Assembly: GCF_016595795.1 (NCBI RefSeq)
Contig: NZ_JAENHN010000051.1
Coordinates: forward strand, 1-64,000
Direction of reading: 5' to 3'
DNA length: 64,000 nucleotides
From: Clostridium yunnanense
GTDB taxonomy: Bacteria; Bacillota; Clostridia; Clostridiales; Clostridiaceae
The notes under the pieces: model-generated
Told to the model about the DNA's origin: nothing
Databases searched by the model: none
The model's input: only the letters and a program-made list of their open reading frames with translations
Position numbers and translations under genes: made by a program
Shown here: positions 1 to 8,964 of the stretch, in pieces
Layout: each line of letters opens with the position of its first letter
Position numbering within the stretch: position 1 is the stretch's first letter

Positions 1-2622
1 TCTTAACTCCAGGTCATTTCCTATTCTTCTTGCTACCACTTCATTTTCGTTGATATCTCCCATCATAAGTACGTCTATATCTGAACTATAATCATTGGCT
101 GTGGAGTTATTTATTGTATCAACTCCATAGCCTTTCTTAAAGATATAGGTATCTGCTCCATATCCTCCATTTAGGCTATCATTTCCAGCTCCTCCATCCA
201 ATACATCATTATTACTTGATCCACCAATGGAGTCTTCATTGTCAGTACCTTTCAAAAATTGACTTGCATTAACGATATTATAAAACGCTGCAGATGTATC
301 CTTAGTTTTTTCTAAAAAGATGTTTAATGCAGTACTTGCCTTACTATCATTCTGGTAGTATTGCTTAAGCTTTCTAAATATAATTGCATAATTAGTACTA
401 TTAATATTATCTGAGAACATCTTCTCAAGCATAGCAGTATCACAAGTAAATGTACCACTAGCAACATCATATTTGTATTGTATTAAATCTAGGTATTCAC
501 CTAAATAAGTCTGAGAAAGGATGGTTTTAGTAAAGTTACTAATCAAATCTTCAAATATGTTGTTTAGTATGGGCGCTGATGCTGTATTGGGATTGGATCC
601 GTCAACTCCTAGGAACTTTTGTCCTGTAAACATTTCTATGGTTACTAATTTTCTAGCATCTATGTTGGAACCTCTACTGCTTGGGTCAACAGTATAAGAG
701 CCTGTCCATCTATAAAGAATTTCAGTTATCAAGGTTTTATCTTCAGTGTACTGTATGTTATTTATATATTTTATAACTGAGGCTTTAAGATTTTCATCCA
801 AAGTCATCGCCTTTCTAAGTGAATATACGTTTCCTGTAGCATTTATTTCTGGCAATAGTTGTACATCAGCATTTATATCAATTAATTCATTATCTTTTGA
901 ATTCATATAATCAGCATTAAATAACAATTGGCTTAACTCAATTGTTTTATTTTCGCTATTAGTAAAACTACCAATAACTTGTTTGGTAGCATTAGATACG
1001 CTCTGAGTACTTAGTACTCCACTAGCAAGATTTATTGATGTTATACCTGCTTCCTCTAAAGTTTTTAATTCTCCTTGTTCAACTTGTCCATCTGAATTTG
1101 AATCTTGCCATATTCGTAGTTCTTTATAAACTGAATCATTTATATCAATTTTATTATCCTTATTGGCGTCTATGTCCTTTATGGCTTCTAATCCATCTTT
1201 AGCTGTGATTCCACTTGATAATAAGGTTCTGTCTCCGAATAATTCCCTCCCACTATCTATAAGACCGTTGCCATTAAGGTCTCTTGCTAAAAATCCATCA
1301 TTAGGTCCAATCCATTGAGTTTTTTCTGCTAAGCCTGTGTCATCCAGATTGAAGTTAACTCCTTTTTCAACTGTACTTACACTTATCCCATCTCCATTTA
1401 GGTCTAAAACAACCGGGTCATATCTTCTTGCCACAGAAGCATTTTTTAATTGGTCAGTTATTTTCTTTCTAAAGTCTTCTAAAGCACTATCTGATAAAGG
1501 AGAATTTTTCTCTCCTGCTATTGCATCATAAGAATTTGAAAAAACTCTAGAAATATAGTCGCTATCTTGACTTATGGAAGCATCATCTTTATAAAATTCT
1601 TTAAGATATTTATCAAAGTACTCTTTATAAACAGTATCTCCTGTCTTCCTGTTAAGGTATAAGAAAAATGCTACAGTAACAGTGGCTAATCTCCTTTTTT
1701 CGACATCTCCTAGATCATCATTTTTAATACTGTTTAAAACACTTGATAATGAAGATTCAGATTTATCCTTATATATAGATACCAATGGCTGAAATATTTC
1801 TAATTCCTTTGGATCAATAAATTCACTTGCCGCACTCATATTACTGCCTATATAATCAATTACATTGATCCCTGCTGGTGAACATAAAATATCTGTAAAG
1901 GATTCTACATCTTCTACCTGCCACAGAACATCCATAAGTTGTCCATTATGCCTTCCAAAAATAGCTTTTGCAGCTTCTAATATTTTATCTGCTGCATAAA
2001 ACTCTCCTTGTATATATAATTTAAGTGGCAGTGGAATTGGCATATCACCTGCAATATCAGCAAGATCACTAAATTTAAATTGTTGTATTCCATCAACATC
2101 CGCATAATTATCAATTTTTTCGATTAAATCAAAAACCTTATCAACTTTATCTAATCCTCCAGATAGTTTTTCTATCCATTCTTTTACTGGGGCAACTACT
2201 GCTATGGTATTCTTTAGCTTATTATACTGAGCTGAATCAACATTTTCGAAGTACTCATTTACTTTGGTAACTACATTGCCTAGTCCAAACTTCTTTGTCT
2301 CAACCCCAAAATCTATTTCTACTAAATCAAACAGTATTGTAGAAATCTTATCCTTTACTTCTATTGCATCTGATACACCTGCTAAAGCATAACCTAATGT
2401 ATTTCCATACCCGTCAGATATTTTTACAACTCCATTGAAGAATTCAATATTAAATTCTCCATTTTTAAGCTTGGTTTGAAATTCAGTATCTTCTTTAATT
2501 TCTTCCCAGCTTTCTAATTTAAGTTCATCAAAATTAGTTTTTACAAAGTCGCTTACTGATATTTTTCCATCCTGCACAGCCTGCAGTTTACCCATTATAG
2601 AATCAATATTTTCCCATCCCAT
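1..2622 (-). CDS. RTX calcium-binding exoprotein, type I secretion substrate (3' end beyond window)
   Basis: The reverse strand is open from an ATG at 2622 to the window edge (874 codons, no stop), so the C-terminus is missing. The ATG follows GGGAGG at good spacing. There is no signal peptide. Near residue 400 comes DPVVLDLNGDG, then around 440-463 a block ending GNGLIDSGRELFGD, a signature of large RTX proteins of Gram-negative bacteria. Two EF-hand-like loops follow (DANKDNKIDIND, DSNSDGQVEQGE, about residues 480-517). Near 795-815 are nonapeptide-type repeats (DVLDGGAGNDSLNGGYGAD) followed by a YIFKKGYGVDTI block, typical of calcium-folded beta-roll domains. The gene lies just downstream of hlyB and hlyD homologues and is their likely cargo. 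The N-terminal 390 residues match no domain I recognise, so its activity (toxin, adhesin, enzyme) is unknown. Confidence 0.85.
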   Translation of the reverse strand, partial: MGWENIDSIMGKLQAVQDGKISVSDFVKTNFDELKLESWEEIKEDTEFQTKLKNGEFNIEFFNGVVKISDGYGNTLGYALAGVSDAIEVKDKISTILFDLVEIDFGVETKKFGLGNVVTKVNEYFENVDSAQYNKLKNTIAVVAPVKEWIEKLSGGLDKVDKVFDLIEKIDNYADVDGIQQFKFSDLADIAGDMPIPLPLKLYIQGEFYAADKILEAAKAIFGRHNGQLMDVLWQVEDVESFTDILCSPAGINVIDYIGSNMSAASEFIDPKELEIFQPLVSIYKDKSESSLSSVLNSIKNDDLGDVEKRRLATVTVAFFLYLNRKTGDTVYKEYFDKYLKEFYKDDASISQDSDYISRVFSNSYDAIAGEKNSPLSDSALEDFRKKITDQLKNASVARRYDPVVLDLNGDGISVSTVEKGVNFNLDDTGLAEKTQWIGPNDGFLARDLNGNGLIDSGRELFGDRTLLSSGITAKDGLEAIKDIDANKDNKIDINDSVYKELRIWQDSNSDGQVEQGELKTLEEAGITSINLASGVLSTQSVSNATKQVIGSFTNSENKTIELSQLLFNADYMNSKDNELIDINADVQLLPEINATGNVYSLRKAMTLDENLKASVIKYINNIQYTEDKTLITEILYRWTGSYTVDPSSRGSNIDARKLVTIEMFTGQKFLGVDGSNPNTASAPILNNIFEDLISNFTKTILSQTYLGEYLDLIQYKYDVASGTFTCDTAMLEKMFSDNINSTNYAIIFRKLKQYYQNDSKASTALNIFLEKTKDTSAAFYNIVNASQFLKGTDNEDSIGGSSNNDVLDGGAGNDSLNGGYGADTYIFKKGYGVDTINNSTANDYSSDIDVLMMGDINENEVVARRIGNDLELR

Positions 2623-2638
2623 AGTTATCCTCCCTTAA

Positions 2639-2678
2639 AAAATAAAACTAATAGACTGTTATCTATTAGTTTTATTTT
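2639..2678 (-). promoter_or_regulatory. Perfect 16-bp stem-loop between hlyD and the RTX gene
   Basis: A 16-base arm (2639-2654) is perfectly complementary to 2663-2678 with an 8-base loop. On the transcribed strand the second arm is T-rich and ends directly before the RTX ribosome binding site GGGAGG. It could partly terminate hlyBD transcripts, or act as a 5' or processing hairpin that stabilises the RTX mRNA and lets cargo outnumber exporter. Confidence 0.6.
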
Positions 2679-2703
2679 ATCCTTATTTTTACTTTTGTGT
2701 CAA
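2674..2703 (-). promoter_or_regulatory. Candidate sigma-A promoter of the RTX gene
   Basis: On the reverse strand TTGACA (2703-2698) is followed after 18 bases by TAAAAT (2679-2674). Predicted transcription would begin within the first arm of the hairpin just upstream of the RTX start. This suggests the exoprotein gene can be transcribed separately from hlyBD. It is read by eye only. Confidence 0.5.
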
Positions 2704-2756
2704 ACATGTATTTTAATGTAATATTATGTTTGAATTTATAATTAAACCAACGGTTT

Positions 2757-4034
2757 TTACCCACTAAATGTTTCATCTATGGCCTTTTTAAATGGATCAA
2801 GGAAATACTCAATAATTCTTCTTTTTCCAACATTTATATCTACTTGTGCATTCATTCCTGGGAAAAGTTTAAACTCTTTACCTTCACTTTTTATACTTTG
2901 CTCCTTTAAAGTTATATTAATTTTATATACATTTCCAAGTGACTTATCTTCGTATGAGTTACTGCTTATCTGCGAAATTTCACCATTTACAACCCCAAAG
3001 CTTTGATAAGGATATGGTTCCATTTTTAATATTACTTGCTGCCCTACTCTTACCTTTCCTATATCCTTATTTTGCACAAAAGCTTCTATTATCATTTTTG
3101 TGTTTTCCGGAACAACGGTAGCTATAGGTTTGTCCGGCATTATTGATGACCCAACAGTATTATAATTTAGAGTACTAATATACCCATCAACTGGAGCTAG
3201 AATTTGGCTGTTTGTTTTTTGATTTTCAAGCACCTTCAATTGATACTCTAGTTCTTTAATTTGTTTTTCCTTACTTATTACCTCACTTAAAGTTTGATCT
3301 TTTCTTTGCTTATTTGCAGTATCTACACTTTCCTTGGCATCTTTTAAGCTATCTTTCAAGCCTTCAATTTTTTTAAACTGATTATTATATTCATTTTGTG
3401 CATATATTAAGTCAAGTTTTGCATCAGGGTTGTTTTGCACAGAATCAACCTTAGCTTTTAATTCTGCTAATTTACTTTGCTCATCGCTTATCTGTTTATT
3501 AATTTTTTCTATTTGTTTATTTCCATTCTGAATATCTCTTTCAGATAGACTTTTCTTGTTATTTTTATAATCATCATAATATTTCTTTATTTCATCACTT
3601 GCCTTGCTTAAATCAATACCATCATCAAGCCACTTTCCATCTAAATCATTTTTTATTATAGACAACTCAATTCTGTCGTTAACTAAATCATTTTCAAGTT
3701 TAGATATTTGTATTGAATTATCGGTAGAATCTAAATTAACAATTATATCTCCCTGTTTAACCTTTTGGCCCTCATTTACATTTATTTTAGAGATTTTACC
3801 TATAGCTGTAGATTGTACTATTTTAACATTGCCTTCTGGTATAACTTTACCACCAGCTTCAACAATCTTGTCTACTTTTACATAATATGTCCACAAAAAA
3901 ATTATAGTAAAAATAATCCCAACAATAATTATAAAAAAGGAGCCTAAAGGTGACGGAGGAGTTTCAATGATTTCAATTACATCTGGCATAAATTCATAAT
4001 CAAGATTTTTTCTATTTTTAAATATTTTCTTCAT
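2757..4034 (-). CDS. hlyD: HlyD-family type I secretion membrane fusion protein
   Basis: The 425-residue protein has a short cytosolic N-terminus, one membrane segment at about residues 31-52, a lipoyl/biotinyl-like half near 60-110 (INVNEGQKVKQGDIIVNLDS), a long coiled coil of about 155-275, the second lipoyl half (ILAPVDGYIS) and a beta-barrel. The C-terminus, FPGMNAQVDINVGKRRIIEY followed by FLDPF, is the classic ending of HlyD/PrtE adaptors of type I systems. In Gram-negative bacteria this subunit links the ABC exporter to TolC. A monoderm has no outer membrane, so here it would form only an external periplasm-like conduit. The gene starts 6 bases after the hlyB stop, in one operon, and precedes the RTX substrate gene. 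Confidence 0.93.
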   Translation of the reverse strand: MKKIFKNRKNLDYEFMPDVIEIIETPPSPLGSFFIIIVGIIFTIIFLWTYYVKVDKIVEAGGKVIPEGNVKIVQSTAIGKISKINVNEGQKVKQGDIIVNLDSTDNSIQISKLENDLVNDRIELSIIKNDLDGKWLDDGIDLSKASDEIKKYYDDYKNNKKSLSERDIQNGNKQIEKINKQISDEQSKLAELKAKVDSVQNNPDAKLDLIYAQNEYNNQFKKIEGLKDSLKDAKESVDTANKQRKDQTLSEVISKEKQIKELEYQLKVLENQKTNSQILAPVDGYISTLNYNTVGSSIMPDKPIATVVPENTKMIIEAFVQNKDIGKVRVGQQVILKMEPYPYQSFGVVNGEISQISSNSYEDKSLGNVYKINITLKEQSIKSEGKEFKLFPGMNAQVDINVGKRRIIEYFLDPFKKAIDETFSG

Positions 4035-4040
4035 AGAAAA

Positions 4041-6179
4041 TCACCTCCTATTTTGTTGGTTATATAAATGACTGTAAATGCCTTGTTTACTTATTAATTC
4101 ATCATGGGTCCCAAATTCAGTTAGTATACCTTTATCTATACACATGATTCTGTCTGCATCCTGTAGGGTTGATAATCTATGAGCTATTATTATAACTGTT
4201 CTATTTTTACAGATTTCTTTAAGGTTGTCTTGGATAATCCTCTCTGATTCATAATCAAGTGCTGAAGTAGCTTCATCAAAAATCAAAATTTTAGGGTTAG
4301 TCAAAAGAGCTCTAGCTATTGCTACTCTTTGTCTTTGTCCGCCTGATAACCCTATACCATTTTCTCCAATACTTGTGTCATACCCATGTGGCAGCTTACA
4401 TATAAACTCATGAGCACCAGCTATTTTGGATACAGAGACTACTTGCTCCATTGTAGCATTGGTCATATTTATACATATGTTTTCCCTTATTGTTCCACTA
4501 AACAGAAAATTTTCTTGTAAGACTGTTCCAATTTGTTGCCTTAACCAAGTTTGATCAATCATGTTTATATCTATATCATCAATAAGTATCCTTCCAGATT
4601 CAGCTATATATAATCTTTGAATCAATTTGGATACTGTACTTTTTCCAGATCCACTTCTACCTACAATACCTACAATCTCTCCAGCATTGATCGTAAAATC
4701 TATATTTTTTAAAACTGGTGCTTGTTCCATATTATATCTAAAAATAACATCCTCAAATCTTATATTACCATTCAATGTTTTTAGTCTTATCTTTTTACTC
4801 TTTATCGAGTCTTCAGTTGGAGTATTAAAAATATCTCCAATCTTTTTTAAGGATATTCCAGTTTGTTGAAAGTCCTGCCACATCTGAACTAGCCTAAGCA
4901 CTGGATCGCTTACCCTTGATGATAACATTCTAAATGCAACTAATTGCCCTACGCTTATGTGATTTTCCATAGCCAGTCCAGCTCCCACCCACAAAACAAC
5001 AATGTCAGAAACTTTTTGTATAAACTGTGCTATATTACTTGCATAACTTCCAAGCAATATAGTTTTAAAGCTGGCCTTAGTGTATCTAGATAAATACTCT
5101 TCCCACCTCTTTTGAAACTCATTTTCTAAGGCAAAAGCCTTAAGTGTTTGAGATGCATTTATCGATTCAACCAAAAATGATTGTTCCTCAGCTCCTCTAT
5201 GAAATCTTTCATCTATCCTTTTTTTCAACACAGGCGTAACTACTATTGATAACACAATAAAGAAAGGTAGAGTAATTAGTACTATTAAACTCAATTTCTT
5301 ACTATAAAAGAACATCAATATGAAGTATACAAATATAAACATAATATCTAATACTGATGTCAAAGGGGCACCTGTTAAAAATCTTCTAATATTATCTACT
5401 TCTCTTACTCTTGCAACTGTATCTCCTACTCTTCTTGTTTCAAAATACTTTAACGGCAGCCTAAACAAGTGGTTTACTAGCCTAGCGCCTAAAATCACAT
5501 CAATTCTACTGGTTGTATGTGTAAAAACATAGGTTCTAGACATATTAAGTACTATATCTAATACGGTTACAATGACTAGTGCACCACACAATACATTTAG
5601 AGTAGATAATGTTCTATGCACCAATACCTTATCAATTATAACCTGCATAATCATTGGAAATGCAATTGAGAGTAATTGAATTAATAAAGATGCGAAAATA
5701 ACCTCAAGTAGAGCCTTCTTGAATTTTAATATACTGGGTAAAAACCACTTTATATTAAACACTTCTTCCTTCAACACGTTATTGTTCTTTTTTAATAATA
5801 TAATTTCTCCATTCCAAATTGATTTTACAGTCTCTAATGTCAGTTTCTCTATTGTTAGAGATTTAGTATTTAATATCATAATTGTATCATCAACAATTTT
5901 TAGCAGGACGTGATAAGAATTCTCCAACTTTAGAATAGCTGGTGTAACAGCTTTCTGCAGTTTATCTATTGAATACTTCTTTTTCTTTGCTTTTATATCA
6001 TTATCTTTAAAAGCCTTCAATATTTTTACATCATCAAATTGTTCCAGTGGTTTTATATACCTTTGAATAAGATCATTTTTTGACTTTTCAATCCCTAAAA
6101 ACGAAAAAATTATCATAACACTCTCTAAGCCTGTATCAACAAACCTATTGATCTCTATTTCCTTTTCCTCTATCCCCAT
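4041..6179 (-). CDS. hlyB: HlyB-type ABC exporter with degenerate C39-like domain
   Basis: The 712-residue polypeptide has three parts. An N-terminal C39-peptidase-like domain (about 1-130) is followed by a six-helix ABC transmembrane domain (about 150-440). The C-terminal nucleotide-binding domain carries Walker A GRSGSGKST, signature LSGGQRQRVAIARAL, Walker B ILIFDEATSALD and an H-loop in IIAHRLST. In the C39-like domain the usual DCG reads DTG, the HY pair is replaced by YH in NSYHVLL, and the DP motif is NT. Protease function is therefore lost, as in HlyB exporters that recognise C-terminal secretion signals rather than cleave leader peptides. This fits an RTX cargo rather than a bacteriocin. 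It would couple ATP hydrolysis to one-step export. The start follows a weak GAGAGAA site. Confidence 0.93.
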   Translation of the reverse strand: MGIEEKEIEINRFVDTGLESVMIIFSFLGIEKSKNDLIQRYIKPLEQFDDVKILKAFKDNDIKAKKKKYSIDKLQKAVTPAILKLENSYHVLLKIVDDTIMILNTKSLTIEKLTLETVKSIWNGEIILLKKNNNVLKEEVFNIKWFLPSILKFKKALLEVIFASLLIQLLSIAFPMIMQVIIDKVLVHRTLSTLNVLCGALVIVTVLDIVLNMSRTYVFTHTTSRIDVILGARLVNHLFRLPLKYFETRRVGDTVARVREVDNIRRFLTGAPLTSVLDIMFIFVYFILMFFYSKKLSLIVLITLPFFIVLSIVVTPVLKKRIDERFHRGAEEQSFLVESINASQTLKAFALENEFQKRWEEYLSRYTKASFKTILLGSYASNIAQFIQKVSDIVVLWVGAGLAMENHISVGQLVAFRMLSSRVSDPVLRLVQMWQDFQQTGISLKKIGDIFNTPTEDSIKSKKIRLKTLNGNIRFEDVIFRYNMEQAPVLKNIDFTINAGEIVGIVGRSGSGKSTVSKLIQRLYIAESGRILIDDIDINMIDQTWLRQQIGTVLQENFLFSGTIRENICINMTNATMEQVVSVSKIAGAHEFICKLPHGYDTSIGENGIGLSGGQRQRVAIARALLTNPKILIFDEATSALDYESERIIQDNLKEICKNRTVIIIAHRLSTLQDADRIMCIDKGILTEFGTHDELISKQGIYSHLYNQQNRR

Positions 6180-6500
6180 CTCGTTCTCTCTTTCGTCTAT
6201 TTTTTCTAGAATTAATTAAAATTCGTTATATATATAGTCATTACAACTTTTTATAAATCATAATACCAAATAACTGCCTATATATCGACATATTATCATA
6301 ATATTTACAGAACAGTCAAACCTTTAATTATAAAGTTAGACCTTATTGTAACCCTCACTTATTTGTATAATTTTGATATTTAGCAATAATCGGCTTTTTA
6401 GATGTTTCATTTGTAACATATTCATAGCTAGAGTATACTATATGTAAAATATACTTTGAAATCATAGTGACTAGACATTACAAAAGAGAGGATAATGTTC
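6180..6500. promoter_or_regulatory. Divergent intergenic region: hlyBD promoter and tetR operator
   Basis: For the leftward operon, TTGACT (6319-6314) and GATAAT (6297-6292) with 16 bases between form a candidate sigma-A promoter. Towards the TetR gene, an inverted repeat AGTATA (6432-6437) / TATACT (6450-6455) lies about 45 bases before the start and could be the TetR operator. No gene is seen in this interval. Confidence 0.45.
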
Positions 6501-7040
6501 ATGGCGAATAAATATAATGATGCACAAAATCAACTTACGAAAGAAAGTATTTTTACTGCACTTATGGTTTTAATGGAACAAAAGAATTTTAAAGATATTT
6601 CAATCACTGAGATAACCACAAAAGCTGGTGTGTCAAGGATGGCATTTTATAGAAATTATAATTTTAAAGAAGATATAATTGCTACTTACATTGATGAACT
6701 TCTGATGAATTACTCTAATGAAATATTGAATAGAGGAAAAGAAGATCTTTATGAAAATATGCGAATGTATTTTTCTTACTTCAGAGAACATGAAAAATTA
6801 ATCTCTAATCTTATCCGATCTGATTTGATTAACATGCTTCTAGAAAAGTGTATTGAGTTCCTTCATGCATTATCCAATTCTGTTGATTGCAATAAGGACT
6901 ATCCAGAAGAGAAGCAGAAGTTTTGGATTGAATATATGGCAGGTGGTTTATTTAATGTGTTAATTAGATGGACCAAAGATGGAATGAAGCAAAGTGATGA
7001 AACCATGGCTAAGATCGTGACTGAATTTATAAATGATTAA
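6501..7040 (+). CDS. TetR/AcrR-family transcriptional regulator
   Basis: Residues of about 12-58 form a TetR helix-turn-helix (ALMVLMEQKNFKDISITEIT, then AGVSRMAFYRNY with the usual FYRNF-like recognition helix). The rest is an alpha-helical ligand and dimer domain like the C-terminal domain of DhaS-type regulators. An ATG two codons upstream (6495) is only 3 bases from the GAGAGG site, so the ATG at 6501 (9-base spacing, 179 residues) is preferred. It is divergent to hlyBD and is the obvious candidate regulator of the RTX secretion locus, but this is inferred only from position. The ligand is unknown. Confidence 0.85.
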   Translation: MANKYNDAQNQLTKESIFTALMVLMEQKNFKDISITEITTKAGVSRMAFYRNYNFKEDIIATYIDELLMNYSNEILNRGKEDLYENMRMYFSYFREHEKLISNLIRSDLINMLLEKCIEFLHALSNSVDCNKDYPEEKQKFWIEYMAGGLFNVLIRWTKDGMKQSDETMAKIVTEFIND

Positions 7041-7054
7041 TTAAAAAAACATCA

Positions 7055-7096
7055 AAATAGTCTGTATGGAACTTAACAGCTCTCTACAGACTATTT
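7055..7096. terminator. Bidirectional terminator between tetR and the ABC-2 gene
   Basis: AAATAGTCTGTA (7055-7066) pairs perfectly with TACAGACTATTT (7085-7096). It lies between two convergent genes and can end both transcripts. Confidence 0.75.
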
Positions 7097-7118
7097 ATCA
7101 TACTACTTCAAAAATATT

Positions 7119-7928
7119 TTATTGTTCACTATATAATTTCAATGTTCTTTTATAACCGAATTGGTATAATAAGGCTATTCCAAGTATTACTAGTACGAAA
7201 TCATAAACTATAACACTATACCCTCTTGCACTATTGTCAATTATTAAATTGAATAAATATGTTATATTAAAATTAACTACAACATTTAGAGATAATGCTT
7301 GAAAAATCACTCCAGTTAATACCACATAAAATGCAGGGAATAAATAAGCCATTACTCTGCTGTCGGTGGCAGTAGTAATCCCTAACATAAAAATCGAAAA
7401 TGCCACCGCAGATATAGTTAGTACTAATAGAATTATTAATATATACAGTAGTTTTGAGGAGTCATAGATACCTTCAAAAGCTCCATTATACATTCCTTTT
7501 TCAGAAGTTTGCTTTAGCCCATAGACAATTATAAAATACAACATCACAATTCCATGACTAAATGCAAAAACTAAAAAAGTCATCAGGCTGTTTATAGCCA
7601 CTTTTGCTTTAAAATAAGTTTTTATATCTATTATTTTTAATAACTTCTCAAGAAATCCACTTCTTTTGTCCTTAATTATAGAAGTAGAATAAATTAATGC
7701 TGTTACTACAGGTGCAATATATCCTACATATGAAACCATTGATGCATTTATATAGAACTGTACTCCATCTAAATTTGGATTTAAATAAGGAAAGCGAATT
7801 CCTTTATATGGTATAACAAATTCTTTTAAATAAGGTATTACTAAAAGTGCCATGATTATTAGTGCAGAAATAATAGTTCTCCATGAAAATAATGTTCTTT
7901 TTAGCTCAAGCTTAAAATAAGTATTCAA
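7119..7928 (-). CDS. ABC-2-type multispan membrane protein, no partner ATPase
   Basis: About 270 residues with six predicted membrane helices: one near the N-terminus (TIISALIIMALLVIPY) after an amphipathic LELKRTLFSWR segment, an extracytoplasmic stretch, then five more. The layout is like ABC-2 permeases such as YxlG. A TTG at 7928 lies 7 bases after AAAGGAGG and is preferred; a GTG one codon earlier is possible. A longer frame from an ATG at 7967 would overlap the anti-sigma gene and has no ribosome binding site. It is the third gene of the ECF sigma operon. No ATPase gene is adjacent, so it may borrow an ATPase or serve as a membrane cofactor of the anti-sigma factor. Confidence 0.7.
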   Translation of the reverse strand: MNTYFKLELKRTLFSWRTIISALIIMALLVIPYLKEFVIPYKGIRFPYLNPNLDGVQFYINASMVSYVGYIAPVVTALIYSTSIIKDKRSGFLEKLLKIIDIKTYFKAKVAINSLMTFLVFAFSHGIVMLYFIIVYGLKQTSEKGMYNGAFEGIYDSSKLLYILIILLVLTISAVAFSIFMLGITTATDSRVMAYLFPAFYVVLTGVIFQALSLNVVVNFNITYLFNLIIDNSARGYSVIVYDFVLVILGIALLYQFGYKRTLKLYSEQ

Positions 7929-7941
7929 CACAGTTCCTCCT

Positions 7942-8964
7942 TTAATATTTATCAGCAGTAGCCCCAAGGGTAGCTGCCTTTATATAATTCTGATTTTTTA
8001 ACTTCTTTAAGGAATCTGTGTCTCCACTTACAACTACTCCTATTATCTTTAGATTTTCTTTTTTGATCTCACCTTTACCCTCACTCAACTTATTAAATAA
8101 TTCTTTATATATTGAGCTTGAATTTTTATCCTTACTGACTATAGTGATTGTATTAATAAAATCTCCTTCAGGGTTATCGATCTTATTTCCTTGTCCATCC
8201 AAGGCCTTTATACCGTACACATTATTTTCTTCAAATACTGAATTAATTTCAACACTTTTACCTTTTTCAATAGGAACGTCTTTAGTCAAATCCTTCTCAT
8301 TATAAGTATCTACCCAATACCAATTTAAAGTAACCTCATTAGGAAACATTTCTTTTACTTTATCTAACGTATACGCTTTATCAAAAGATATTGCCAGCTC
8401 AACTAACTTATTACTGCCAACTTTATCAATAGCCACTAAATCATTTGGATATTTATCGTACTTTACTGAAGGATGATAAAACCTCATAACACGCTTTCCA
8501 TCCTTATTGTAATTTATAGTTTCATCTAAATCTTGTTGTGTTTTATAGTTACTAGCATACAAGTGATTGCTTATATCACCATAAACTCCATTAATTAACG
8601 GAACATATTTATAATCTTTTTTATAATTTCCATCAACTACAGGCTTATTGCCTAAAAATCTATATCTTACATAATCTATTTCACCTGTCATAATTTTATC
8701 GTCAAACTGTACGTTTCCCATAAAAGCATTTGGTAAACCTATTGTATACCAATTTCTTAAATTCCTCTCTTTTTGGTTCGCTATTTTATTTAACATACTT
8801 GCGTTAGTAACTAAAAGTGTAAAGCTTAAAATAATTACTATCATTAGACTCAATATCACTGTTCTTAATATAGAAAAAACTTTAGCCTTCTTTATTGTTT
8901 TACCAAAATCAGTTGTTTCTTTAGTATTAAACAACTCATTTAACTTTTCATCATCACTTTTCAA
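7942..8964 (-). CDS. Membrane-anchored anti-sigma factor, Sigma_reg_N/C type
   Basis: The likely start is a TTG at 8964, 6 bases after GGAGGG and 11 bases inside the end of the sigma gene, giving 340 residues. The cytosolic N-terminus (about 1-30, KSDDEKLNELFN) precedes one membrane helix (ILRTVILSLMIVIILSFTLL, about 32-52), and a roughly 280-residue extracytoplasmic domain follows. This layout matches anti-sigma factors of the YhdL kind (Sigma_reg_N and Sigma_reg_C families). It would hold the partner ECF sigma factor at the membrane until an envelope signal arrives. A longer frame from an ATG at 9033 lacks a ribosome site and is read as an overlap artefact. Translational coupling to the sigma gene is likely. 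Confidence 0.78.
   Translation of the reverse strand: MKSDDEKLNELFNTKETTDFGKTIKKAKVFSILRTVILSLMIVIILSFTLLVTNASMLNKIANQKERNLRNWYTIGLPNAFMGNVQFDDKIMTGEIDYVRYRFLGNKPVVDGNYKKDYKYVPLINGVYGDISNHLYASNYKTQQDLDETINYNKDGKRVMRFYHPSVKYDKYPNDLVAIDKVGSNKLVELAISFDKAYTLDKVKEMFPNEVTLNWYWVDTYNEKDLTKDVPIEKGKSVEINSVFEENNVYGIKALDGQGNKIDNPEGDFINTITIVSKDKNSSSIYKELFNKLSEGKGEIKKENLKIIGVVVSGDTDSLKKLKNQNYIKAATLGATADKY

Noticed and set aside
2779-3947. Several plus-strand frames inside hlyD and hlyB
   Set aside because: They lie opposite clear, motif-rich genes, have no ribosome sites and show only hydrophobic codon shadow.
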